Shown here: positions 1 through 5,079 of the stretch, in pieces | Layout of the letters: every line of letters begins with the position of its first letter | Numbering within the stretch: the stretch's first letter is position 1 | Assembly (NCBI GenBank): GCA_020350305.1 | Contig: CP070709.1 | Location: 624,542 to 630,462, forward strand | Direction of reading: 5' to 3' | From: Candidatus Bathyarchaeota archaeon | GTDB taxonomy: Archaea; Thermoproteota; Bathyarchaeia; Bathyarchaeales; Bathyarchaeaceae | DNA: 5,921 nt | Translations under genes and position numbers: made by a program | Notes under the pieces: model-generated | The model's database searches: none | Seen by the model: only the letters and a program-made list of their open reading frames with translations | What the model was told of the DNA's origin: nothing

Positions 1-387
1 ATAGTCACACGTGCTGGTCAAGCAAAGTCCTTAGGTTTAACCCAGAAGGGTCACCTTGGAATCGGGGCGGACGCTGATATAGCGATATATAACATAAATC
101 CTGAGCTGGTTGATCCCTCTAGAAAATACAAAGCGGTTCGCAAAGCTTTTGAAAACACTGCGTACACGATCAAAAACGGCGAAATCGTGGGGAGAGATGG
201 AAAAATTGCAAAGTCGGTCCGGGGAAGAACATTCTGGGTTAACCCACAGCTTTCATCGCCGATAGAAGTTGCAGATGATATGAAACGAAGATTTCGAGAA
301 TACTGGACAGTAGAATATGAAAACTATTCTATCCCAGAAAACTTCTTAACAGCCTCTGCTCCTATCCCGGTTAAGGCTGAGGTCTAG
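1..387 (+). CDS. fwdA: Formylmethanofuran dehydrogenase subunit A, C-terminal part (5' truncated by window)
   Basis: Frame 1 is open from the first base to TAG at 385-387, giving 128 residues of the C-terminus. FwdA/FmdA is the amidohydrolase-fold subunit that links formate and methanofuran in the cytoplasmic formylmethanofuran dehydrogenase complex, the entry step from CO2. Visible support: the amidohydrolase C-terminal signature KGHLGIGADADIAIYNINPE (residues 16-35), then AYTIKNGEIVGRDGKI, then the RTFWVNP segment and the YWTVEYENYSIPENFL tail typical of FwdA/FhcA. The metal-binding and catalytic residues lie upstream, outside the window, so activity cannot be judged. fwdC follows after 5 nt, so the two are almost certainly co-transcribed. 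The alternative is bacterial FhcA of the formyltransferase/hydrolase complex, which is homologous; the archaeal context makes that less likely. Confidence 0.88.
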   Translation: MVTRAGQAKSLGLTQKGHLGIGADADIAIYNINPELVDPSRKYKAVRKAFENTAYTIKNGEIVGRDGKIAKSVRGRTFWVNPQLSSPIEVADDMKRRFREYWTVEYENYSIPENFLTASAPIPVKAEV

Positions 388-392
388 AACTC

Positions 393-1214
393 ATGATTAC
401 GCTCTACCCGAAACGTTTATTCAAAGCTCCCGTAGACGCCCAATGCATCACACCTGACATTTTCGCTGAAAAAACAGTCAGTGAAATAGCTGAGCTGCGA
501 ATTTGGGAAGGAAATCAGAGAAGAACTCTCGACCAGCTCTTCAGAATAGATTATGATGCAAAAAACCCATCGGAAGAAATGACCATACGGATTTTCGGAG
601 ATGTCAGAAAGGTCCGAAGAATCGGCACTAAGATGTCCACAGGTAGAATAATTATCGACGGCGACACAGGCATGCACCTCGGTGAAGAAATGCAAGGAGG
701 CACCATAGTAGTGGCGGGTAGCGCAGGTTCATGGACCGGATGCATGATGGAAAAAGGTATCATTCAAATCAAAGGAGATGCAGGCGATTACATTGGAGCA
801 GCCTATCGCGGAAGCACCCGCGGAATGAATGGAGGAGAAATCATTATACAGGGAAATGCTGGAAATGAAGTTGGGTGTTTCATGAGAAGCGGATTAATCA
901 GAATAGATGGAAGGGTTGGACAATTCGTGGGCATCCACATGAGAAACGGAACAATAATTGTGCAAGGAAACTCGAAAGAACGAAGTGGGGCCCAAATGAG
1001 GGGAGGAAAAATCGTTGTTTGCGGCCACACACCCTCAATTCTTCCTACGTTCACAGTTGACAGCATTAACCCCAAAGTTAAGATAAACGGAGAAAATGTT
1101 AAAGGGCCGTTCTACAAGTTTGTTGGCGACTTGGCTGAAAATGGTAACGGAAAGTTGTTCGTTTCGCAAAATCAAAACCCGCACCTGAAATTTTACGAAA
1201 AATATCTGGAGTGA
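393..1214 (+). CDS. fwdC: Formylmethanofuran dehydrogenase subunit C
   Basis: A 273-residue protein, about the usual length for FwdC/FmdC. This subunit has a right-handed beta-helix related to the C-terminal domain of glutamate synthase and is a structural part of the formylmethanofuran dehydrogenase complex. Residues about 68-210 carry the diagnostic tandem G-x-x-G-x-x-x-G turns: GDTGMHLG (90-97), GDAGDYIG (128-135), GNAGNEVG (154-161), GRVGQFVG (173-180), and a weaker GNSKERSG (192-199). The region between (GAAYRGSTRGMNGGEI) also fits the family. The ATG at 393 has GAGGT at 379-383, inside the end of fwdA, with 9 nt between. The stop at 1212-1214 lies 5 nt before the mch ATG, which supports one fwdA-fwdC-mch transcript. 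Bacterial FhcC is the only serious alternative. Confidence 0.92.
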   Translation: MITLYPKRLFKAPVDAQCITPDIFAEKTVSEIAELRIWEGNQRRTLDQLFRIDYDAKNPSEEMTIRIFGDVRKVRRIGTKMSTGRIIIDGDTGMHLGEEMQGGTIVVAGSAGSWTGCMMEKGIIQIKGDAGDYIGAAYRGSTRGMNGGEIIIQGNAGNEVGCFMRSGLIRIDGRVGQFVGIHMRNGTIIVQGNSKERSGAQMRGGKIVVCGHTPSILPTFTVDSINPKVKINGENVKGPFYKFVGDLAENGNGKLFVSQNQNPHLKFYEKYLE

Positions 1215-1219
1215 AAAAA

Positions 1220-2185
1220 ATGCCTGCACCTCAACTAAGTGTAAATAACACCGCATGGCCACTCGTAAAGAAACTCTGTGACGACGCTGAAAGGTACGGA
1301 GTTACAATTAAAGAATCAAAATCAGGTACAACTTTGATTGACGCTGGAATCAAAGCAAGAGGAGGATTCCTCGCTGGCCAAATTATTACGGAGATATGTC
1401 TCGGCGGCTATGGCTGCGCAAACATTTTCTACAAACAGTATAAGGATCTTGAAATTCCTTCCATATTCGTGTACACCGATCATCCGGCGGTAGCGACTTT
1501 GGGATCTCAATTTGGCGGATGGCACATCAACATTAGTAGCTACGTTGCCATAGGTTCTGGTCCCGCTCGTGCGTTGGCTTTGAAGCCTAGAGAAATTTAT
1601 GAAAAGATAAACTACAGGGACAAAGCTGATGTGACAGTGCTTGTGCTTGAAACAAGTATGGAACCGCCTGAAAGTGTAATAGCCCATATTTCTGACCAAT
1701 GCGGCGTCACTTCTGACCGTTTATCCGTGATTTTGGTTCCGACAACAACCATAAGTGGGTCTACACAAATCTCTGGAAGAATCGTAGAAACCGGGATACA
1801 CAAGTTAACCAAACTGGGACTTGACCCGAAATTCATAATGCATGCGTGGGGATACGCGCCTATTGCACCAGTACACCCCAAATTCGCTGAAGCCATGGGA
1901 AGGACAAATGACGCAATCTTGTACGCAGGCGTAGCAAGTTATACCATACGCTACGACGACGATGAAAAGCTGAGAGAATTGGTGGATAAGGCATCATCTT
2001 CGGCTTCCAAAAGCTATGGGAAACCGTTCTTTGAAATCTTCAAGGAGGTTGACTACGACTTTCGTCGAATCGATCCTGACCTATTCGCTCCAGCAGTCTT
2101 GATAGTCAACAACGCTGCTACGGGCAACACCCTTGAAACCGGATGCGTCAACTTAGAAGTGTTTAAACAGTCAATAGAACTGTAA
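1220..2185 (+). CDS. mch: Methenyltetrahydromethanopterin cyclohydrolase
   Basis: Mch reversibly hydrolyses 5,10-methenyl-H4MPT to 5-formyl-H4MPT in the cytoplasm, two steps from the Fwd product. From ATG 1220 the protein has 321 residues, normal for the family. Conserved blocks are present: GGYGCANI (62-69), SGPARALALKPREIY (113-127), ISGSTQISGRIVETG (178-192), YAPIAPVHPKFAEAMGRTND (212-231) and the end motif PAVLIVNN..TG (291-302). The Arg and Glu of SGRIVE (R187, E190) correspond to residues implicated in substrate binding and catalysis in the archaeal enzyme. Start choice: GTG at 1211 is in frame and would overlap the fwdC stop, but GGAG at 1208-1211 stands 8 nt before ATG 1220 and no motif is well placed for the GTG. 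The gene appears intact and completes the C1 cluster. No clear terminator follows; the nearest T-rich stretch is TTCTTTTC around 2202-2209. Confidence 0.95.
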   Translation: MPAPQLSVNNTAWPLVKKLCDDAERYGVTIKESKSGTTLIDAGIKARGGFLAGQIITEICLGGYGCANIFYKQYKDLEIPSIFVYTDHPAVATLGSQFGGWHINISSYVAIGSGPARALALKPREIYEKINYRDKADVTVLVLETSMEPPESVIAHISDQCGVTSDRLSVILVPTTTISGSTQISGRIVETGIHKLTKLGLDPKFIMHAWGYAPIAPVHPKFAEAMGRTNDAILYAGVASYTIRYDDDEKLRELVDKASSSASKSYGKPFFEIFKEVDYDFRRIDPDLFAPAVLIVNNAATGNTLETGCVNLEVFKQSIEL

Positions 2186-2285
2186 AAGGAGAATTCCAAG
2201 TTCTTTTCTAGCAATGCCAACATCTTGTTCAAAGCCTGCGATCTCTACAATCCTATAGAACAGAATTGAGTGAAGGTGCGCGTTC

Positions 2286-2347
2286 ATATATCGAATTTCG
2301 ATATATATCAAACAGTGAAATAACCGATATATTACGTCGTACGATAT
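2286..2347. promoter_or_regulatory. Perfect 21-bp palindrome and CGATAT motif array ahead of the 2409 gene
   Basis: Bases 2286-2306 form a perfect inverted repeat: arms ATATATCGAA and TTCGATATAT around a single T. The half-site CGATATAT recurs at 2325-2332, and CGATAT again at 2342-2347. The stretch is A+T rich and contains several possible TATA boxes (2300-2308, 2326-2333, and GTATATGG near 2352-2359), the last about 25 nt before a plausible start of a short leader for the gene at 2409. I infer a promoter with an operator for a dimeric regulator overlapping it. The rest of the 2186-2408 gap shows nothing convincing. Confidence 0.5.
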
Positions 2348-2408
2348 GATACGTATATGGGTGGAACACGTGAACAGTTCAACAAAACTACAAAAAGAGG
2401 TGAAGTTG

Positions 2409-2852
2409 ATGAAGCGTGAATTCACGACCAATTGGTGCAAATACAGAGCGTGTTTGCATTCAATACCCAGCAAGCCTGACCTGCAACACAATACTAGAAT
2501 CAGAGTCCGTGCCAAAGAAATATCACCGCTGTGTAACCGTGAATTTGACAAACTTGTGCTGGGAGCAGTAGATGCGGGGTTGTCTTCATTAGGAGATTCG
2601 CCGAAGCAGGCGATCTACTTTCATCTGGAAAAAGCTTTCAAGATTAAGAGGTTGGAGATTCCTGGCAGGATTGAGGAGTTTACCAACGCTCTTGAGCAAA
2701 TCTTCGGCCTTGGGGCCAAACTTGTTGAAATTCAGATAATGAAACTGCTCTACGAAAAAATTGGACAAGCCTTTGTTTATTTCCCAGAAAAGGATGATCT
2801 ACTATTCATTGAATACATGGAAGCAGCCAAGTTATCAAATAATTCCAACTAA
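2409..2852 (+). CDS. Small archaeal protein, NitrOD5-like domain
   Basis: A 147-residue soluble protein. Residues about 45-125 (VLGAVDAGLSSLGDSPKQAI, then a YFHLEKAFKIKRLEIPGRIEEF stretch, then ALEQIFGLGAKLVEIQIMKLLYEKIG) match my memory of the NitrOD5 domain, an all-helical domain named from Nitrosopumilus and common in Thaumarchaeota and Bathyarchaeia, sometimes as an output domain of regulators. Its molecular role is unknown to me. The N-terminal 40 residues have two nearby cysteines (NWCKYRACLH) and a basic patch, with no recognised fold. Start choice: AGAGGTG at 2396-2402 lies 6 nt before ATG 2409. The frame also extends back to ATG 2346, but that adds 21 residues overlapping the CGATAT promoter array and lacks a ribosome site. 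It converges with the ECF gene, 35 nt away. Confidence is high that it is a gene, moderate for the domain name. Confidence 0.72.
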   Translation: MKREFTTNWCKYRACLHSIPSKPDLQHNTRIRVRAKEISPLCNREFDKLVLGAVDAGLSSLGDSPKQAIYFHLEKAFKIKRLEIPGRIEEFTNALEQIFGLGAKLVEIQIMKLLYEKIGQAFVYFPEKDDLLFIEYMEAAKLSNNSN

Positions 2853-2887
2853 TTTATCACTTTCAGCTTCGCATGCACGGTGATTGT

Positions 2888-3514
2888 TTACTTATTCATT
2901 ATCCCAGGAAACCTTCGCAAAATGATAACTCCGATTACCAAAGAAACATAGACATCCAATATTCCCTGTATAGTGTTCCAGAAAGCAATCTCCGTAACAT
3001 AAGCTCCAAGACCAACTAGACCCAGTGAATGCCCAACAAAACTCAGGAAACTAGGATCTGAGAATAGCTCCACCGCGTCTATATTAAAGAAAATGGGCAA
3101 AGCAAAGTAAAGGTTGAAGAGTATACAAACCACATCTCTCACATCGATTGCTAGAATGCCACTAAAGGCGTAAGCCCACTTGTTTTCTAGAAGACGGTTC
3201 GTTCCGCCTGTTTTCCATGCAAAAAATGCTGGAATTGCGAACATCCAGACGCTCGAGACCGATTTCATGATAGCTCCAACCCAGCCCCCAGCGAACGGAC
3301 CAAGAACGCCAACAAGTGGTACGCTAATCAGCAAGCAAAGAAGACCAGCTTTAAACCCAAACAGAATCCAACATAAAACCCAGGAAATAGCCACGAGATC
3401 TATCCGCATGAACCAAGGCGTCACAAATAGAGGCGGCAGAATCTGCATTATCACAGATAGCGCTGCTAGCACAGCGGCACCAGCGATCTTTATTGCGGGT
3501 CTATCGAAGCGCAT
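2888..3514 (-). CDS. ECF transporter S component, RibU-like
   Basis: A 208-residue, very hydrophobic membrane protein with about six predicted helices (roughly residues 8-28, 39-55, 56-73, 80-100, 115-140 and 175-200). This is the size and topology of a substrate-binding (S) subunit of energy-coupling-factor vitamin importers. The first helix has the Ala-rich face (AGAAVLAALS, 11-20) used by S components to contact the EcfT subunit. The segment PPLFVTPWFMRIDLVAISWV (27-46) resembles the RibU family's F-x-R-x-D-x-x-x-I region, and GPFAGGWVGAIMKSVSS (72-88) is also typical. Riboflavin is the best substrate guess, not shown. No EcfA or EcfT gene is in the window, so it would use a shared module. 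ATG 3514 has only a weak, distant AGGG upstream. The region ahead holds an inverted repeat that may regulate it. Confidence 0.75.
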   Translation of the reverse strand: MRFDRPAIKIAGAAVLAALSVIMQILPPLFVTPWFMRIDLVAISWVLCWILFGFKAGLLCLLISVPLVGVLGPFAGGWVGAIMKSVSSVWMFAIPAFFAWKTGGTNRLLENKWAYAFSGILAIDVRDVVCILFNLYFALPIFFNIDAVELFSDPSFLSFVGHSLGLVGLGAYVTEIAFWNTIQGILDVYVSLVIGVIILRRFPGIMNK

Positions 3515-3551
3515 GACAGTTGTTTCCCTTAGAGAGTCGGTTATCCGAGCT

Positions 3552-3574
3552 TAGCTACTTAAGAGTAGCTACTC
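3552..3574. promoter_or_regulatory. Inverted repeat, candidate operator of the ECF S-component gene
   Basis: TAGCTACT (3552-3559) and AGTAGCTA (3564-3571) form a perfect 8-bp inverted repeat around TAAG. The same stretch also contains the perfect 12-bp palindrome GAGTAGCTACTC (3563-3574). It lies 37-60 nt upstream of the minus-strand ATG at 3514, where archaeal operators commonly overlap the TATA region, and CTTAAG in its centre could be a weak TATA element. Archaeal riboflavin genes are often controlled by RbkR; whether this is such a site cannot be told here. It could also act on the plus-strand repeated element at 3618-3663. Confidence 0.45.
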
Positions 3575-3617
3575 AAAAATGTGTAGATTTTTACTTACAA
3601 CATTTAGACAAACAACA

Positions 3618-3663
3618 GGTTAGACTAACACTGGAGATATCTCCCACATTTCCCTCTTTTTTT
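3618..3663 (+). repeat. Structured repeat element, copy 1 (palindrome + C-rich spacer + T7)
   Basis: Order on the plus strand: GGTTAGACTAAC (3618-3629, containing the small palindrome GTTAG-A-CTAAC), the perfect palindrome GGAGATATCTCC (3633-3644), the spacer CACATTTCCCTC (3645-3656) and seven T's (3657-3663). Copies 2 and 3 (4731-4816 and 4849-4928) share this plan and orientation. As RNA the palindrome would form GGAG/CUCC with an AUAU loop. No plus-strand gene ends just upstream (the nearest ends at 2852), so it is not a simple gene terminator. It sits between the isochorismatase and ECF genes, which are both on the other strand. A small RNA, a dispersed extragenic repeat or a protein-binding palindrome are all possible. 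Confidence 0.5.
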
Positions 3664-3686
3664 GGTGTTTCCCGCGCGCATTAGAT

Positions 3687-4175
3687 TTAGAGCAACGTCT
3701 TCAAAGCGCCGAAAGATATTACCTCGGAAATCTCTTCCACGAACCTAATGTGCTCAGGGTTGTAAGATGCAAGGGAACCCTTCAATATTATCGGTGTGAA
3801 GTCAAGGTCTTGTGCACCTCTGTATGTGGATAAGACGCAGTTATCTGCGCGATAACCTGTCACAATAACGGTGTTAACGTCAAGCTCTCTTAATTTTTCT
3901 GCAAGCCCTGTCTTGGTGAAAGAGTTGCGATAGGTCTTCACGATGCGTATGTCTTGAGGTTTGAGCTTCACACTATCATGCACATCAAAACCTGATTTAC
4001 CTGGCGCAAGACCCTTACTTTTGTGCTGCACGACAACGATGGGAAGATTCTTTTCTCTGAAAAGATCTATTGCTGCATTTACGTATTCAACAGCTGATTT
4101 CAGAGAGTCCGAGCAAGCCTGACTACGATTGAAGAATTCATTCTGTATATCTATTACAAGTAAGGCTGGTTTCAT
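3687..4175 (-). CDS. Isochorismatase-family cysteine hydrolase
   Basis: A 162-residue protein of the isochorismatase/nicotinamidase-like superfamily, which hydrolyses amide or vinyl-ether bonds through a cysteine nucleophile. The full triad is visible, numbered from ATG 4175: Asp9 in LLVIDIQNEFF, Lys80 in RIVKTYRNSF, Cys113 in the GYRADNCV loop with the usual following STYRGAQDLDF helix. The substrate is not evident: the family includes nicotinamidases, biuret and ureidoacrylate hydrolases and many unknowns, and I see no clear nicotinamidase metal-site motif. Start choice: GGAGG (4183-4187) is 7 nt from ATG 4175. An in-frame TTG at 4181 has its own AGGAGG (4191-4196) 9 nt away, so a form two residues longer cannot be excluded. 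The GNAT gene ends 35 nt upstream on the same strand, so co-transcription is plausible. Confidence 0.85.
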   Translation of the reverse strand: MKPALLVIDIQNEFFNRSQACSDSLKSAVEYVNAAIDLFREKNLPIVVVQHKSKGLAPGKSGFDVHDSVKLKPQDIRIVKTYRNSFTKTGLAEKLRELDVNTVIVTGYRADNCVLSTYRGAQDLDFTPIILKGSLASYNPEHIRFVEEISEVISFGALKTLL

Positions 4176-4210
4176 TTTCAATCCTCCAAACCTCCTAAAA
4201 CATCTTGAGA

Positions 4211-4651
4211 CTAAATTTGTTTTGTCATCACAATCTTGTTTGGTCTGTATCCCAAGGTCGGCCAGGTGCTCATCCCCTCCTCATTATAGGGGACGACGGT
4301 CAGGTCAAGCGTGGAGAACCCCCGCTGGCGAAGAAAATCGACGACAGTGCTTTCTAATCTGCGCATAACGCCCTGTCGGCGATGAGACGGGATCACATAG
4401 GCCCGGGCTAAGTAGGCACTGCGCCCACCTCTCCGCAACCGCACCAAAACCACACCAACAACCTTCCCTGCTTCTTTCGCGACGAAATGATGACAGTGTG
4501 GACGTTCAAAATTCCCCTCAACCTGCCGAATAATCGCCCGAAGCGAGGGCCGATATCCATCCGAGCGTTCACGCTGGTGCAACCGTAACGCCACACAACA
4601 CTCGGCAATCGATCGAATATCTTGTCTTATTGCCCGTTCAACCTTCATCAT
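4211..4651 (-). CDS. GNAT-family N-acetyltransferase, G+C-rich
   Basis: A 146-residue single-domain GNAT protein, expected to transfer an acetyl group from acetyl-CoA to an unknown amine. The fold is readable: N-terminal RAIRQDIRSIAECCVALRLH, strand HFVAKEAGKVVGVVLVRL (55-72), strand AYLARAYVIPSHR (79-91), the acetyl-CoA loop RRQGVM (91-96) followed by the RRLESTVVDFLRQRGF helix, and the C-terminal W-x-x-LGYRP motif (130-136). In the loop motif R-x-x-G-x-G/A the last small residue is Met96, which is unusual. The gene is visibly richer in G+C than its neighbours (two 60-base lines counted by hand give 57% and 53%, against 33% for a line of the other GNAT gene) and uses many CGN arginine codons, which suggests transfer. 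ATG 4651 is followed directly by ATG 4648; the ribosome site is weak (GAGTG). Confidence 0.82.
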   Translation of the reverse strand: MMKVERAIRQDIRSIAECCVALRLHQRERSDGYRPSLRAIIRQVEGNFERPHCHHFVAKEAGKVVGVVLVRLRRGGRSAYLARAYVIPSHRRQGVMRRLESTVVDFLRQRGFSTLDLTVVPYNEEGMSTWPTLGYRPNKIVMTKQI

Positions 4652-4702
4652 GCATCACTCAAGACTACCAAAGCCTTCTTTCCACCATTGGCACTCCCTC
4701 TG

Positions 4703-4710
4703 CTATAAAG
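4703..4710. promoter_or_regulatory. TATA-like box CTATAAAG, possibly bidirectional
   Basis: CTATAAAG on the plus strand places a start near 4731, the first base of the AGAGTTT arm of the downstream structured element. Read on the minus strand it is CTTTATAG, which would place a start near 4680 and a leader of about 30 nt for the GNAT gene starting at 4651. Which strand it serves, or both, cannot be settled by eye. Confidence 0.4.
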
Positions 4711-4730
4711 GATATTCACCGCGAAAGCTA

Positions 4731-4816
4731 AGAGTTTGAGGTAACTGTTAAAACTCTGAGGTTTTGGCCTTTCTCTTAAACCGTGGTGATGTCACCCGCA
4801 TTTCCCCTCTTTTTTT
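4731..4816 (+). ncRNA. Candidate small RNA, repeat element copy 2
   Basis: Three hairpins can be drawn in series: AGAGTTT (4731-4737) with AAACTCT (4751-4757); GGTTT (4760-4764) with AAACC (4778-4782); and GGTGA (4785-4789) with TCACC (4792-4796). The spacer CGCATTTCCCCTC and seven T's (4810-4816) follow, a good archaeal stop signal. A TATA-like box lies at the right distance upstream. The last hairpin, spacer and T-run match copy 1 at 3633-3663 almost base for base, with a compensating change in the stem (GGTG/CACC instead of GGAG/CTCC). There is no open frame of note. The function is unknown; a dispersed DNA repeat without its own transcript remains possible. Confidence 0.4.
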
Positions 4817-4820
4817 GCGA

Positions 4821-4828
4821 AGTATATA
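4821..4828 (+). promoter_or_regulatory. TATA-like box AGTATATA before element copy 3
   Basis: AGTATATA is centred about 25-27 nt before 4849-4851, where the next structured element begins. The inverted repeat CATGC-AGGTA-GCATG (4829-4843) lies between box and element and could be a protein site. Support comes from spacing and sequence only. Confidence 0.35.
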
Positions 4829-4848
4829 CATGCAGGTAGCATGATTCA

Positions 4849-4928
4849 GGCTTCAGTAGTATAGTCCGGTTAGAACTGCCTTTGATGGAGATATCTCCAC
4901 ACTTTCCCCGCAAAACCTCTCTTTTTTT
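4849..4928 (+). ncRNA. Candidate small RNA, repeat element copy 3, with tRNA-5'-half-like start
   Basis: The 3' part matches copies 1 and 2: the perfect palindrome GGAGATATCTCC (4887-4898), a C-rich spacer with about ten extra bases (ACACTTTCCCC, then GCAAAACC, then CTCTC) and seven T's (4922-4928). The 5' part, GCTTCAG-TA-GTAT-AGTCCGGTTA-GAAC (4850-4874 and on), follows the order of an archaeal tRNA acceptor strand, bases 8-9 and D-arm with the invariant GG. No matching T-arm or 3' acceptor strand follows, and one D-stem pair is mismatched. An alternative fold pairs CAGT (4854-4857) with ACTG (4875-4878). It shares GGTT...GCCTTT with copy 2. It is a candidate independent transcript, not a normal tRNA gene. 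Confidence 0.38.
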
Positions 4929-5012
4929 CTGTCGCGTTGATTTGTGTTGAATTTCAGAGTGGTCCGACATGCATGCTTAGCTTGATTTTCATCCATAGTT
5001 TCTTCCATAAGC

Positions 5013-5020
5013 CATAAAAG
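5013..5020 (+). promoter_or_regulatory. TATA-like box for the YpeA-like gene
   Basis: CATAAAAG in an A+T-rich stretch would place a transcription start near 5043, giving a leader of about 37 nt before ATG 5080. A purine-rich tract (GGAGGAGAAAAGG, 5023-5035) follows but is too far from the start codon to be its ribosome site. Confidence 0.33.
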
Positions 5021-5079
5021 CTGGAGGAGAAAAGGAAAGAAAGAGACAATGCTATAACAGCTTCTTAGGTTTGAGCAAG

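Larger units (their letters stand above)
4652..5079. other. Divergent intergenic region with two repeat elements
   Basis: There is no credible protein gene in this 428-base stretch between the two divergently oriented GNAT genes. It holds, in order: a TATA-like box at 4703-4710; a structured element ending in seven T's at 4810-4816; a second TATA-like box at 4821-4828; a second element ending in seven T's at 4922-4928; and a TATA-like box at 5013-5020 ahead of the acetyltransferase at 5080. A 64-codon minus-strand frame at 4776-4970 merely reads through the repeats. Confidence 0.6.

Noticed and set aside
803..1075. Minus-strand frames opposite fwdC and mch (also 417-763, 1322-1699 and 1612-1896)
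   Set aside because: They are shadows of strongly conserved plus-strand genes, with no motifs of their own.
1211..1219. GTG start for mch overlapping the fwdC stop
   Set aside because: GGAG at 1208-1211 is ideally spaced for ATG 1220 and overlaps the GTG itself; the shorter form matches family length.
2171..2551. 126-codon minus-strand frame; the part at 2190-2285 reads like RIVEIAGFEQDVGIARKELG
   Set aside because: Most of it lies opposite the 2409 gene and its promoter. The protein-like stretch is short and I recognise no family, so a gene remnant is possible but unsupported.
3180..3554. 124-codon plus-strand frame opposite the ECF gene
   Set aside because: The minus strand encodes a clear multi-helix membrane protein; this frame is low-complexity in character and runs into the operator-like repeat.
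4129..4368. 79-codon plus-strand frame over the isochorismatase and GNAT boundary
   Set aside because: It crosses two well-supported minus-strand genes and has no homology-like pattern.
4776..4970. 64-codon minus-strand frame reading QKKRGNAGDI and KKREVLRGKCGDIS
   Set aside because: Its two similar peptide stretches are just translations of the repeated element copies 2 and 3; there is no ribosome site and no family.
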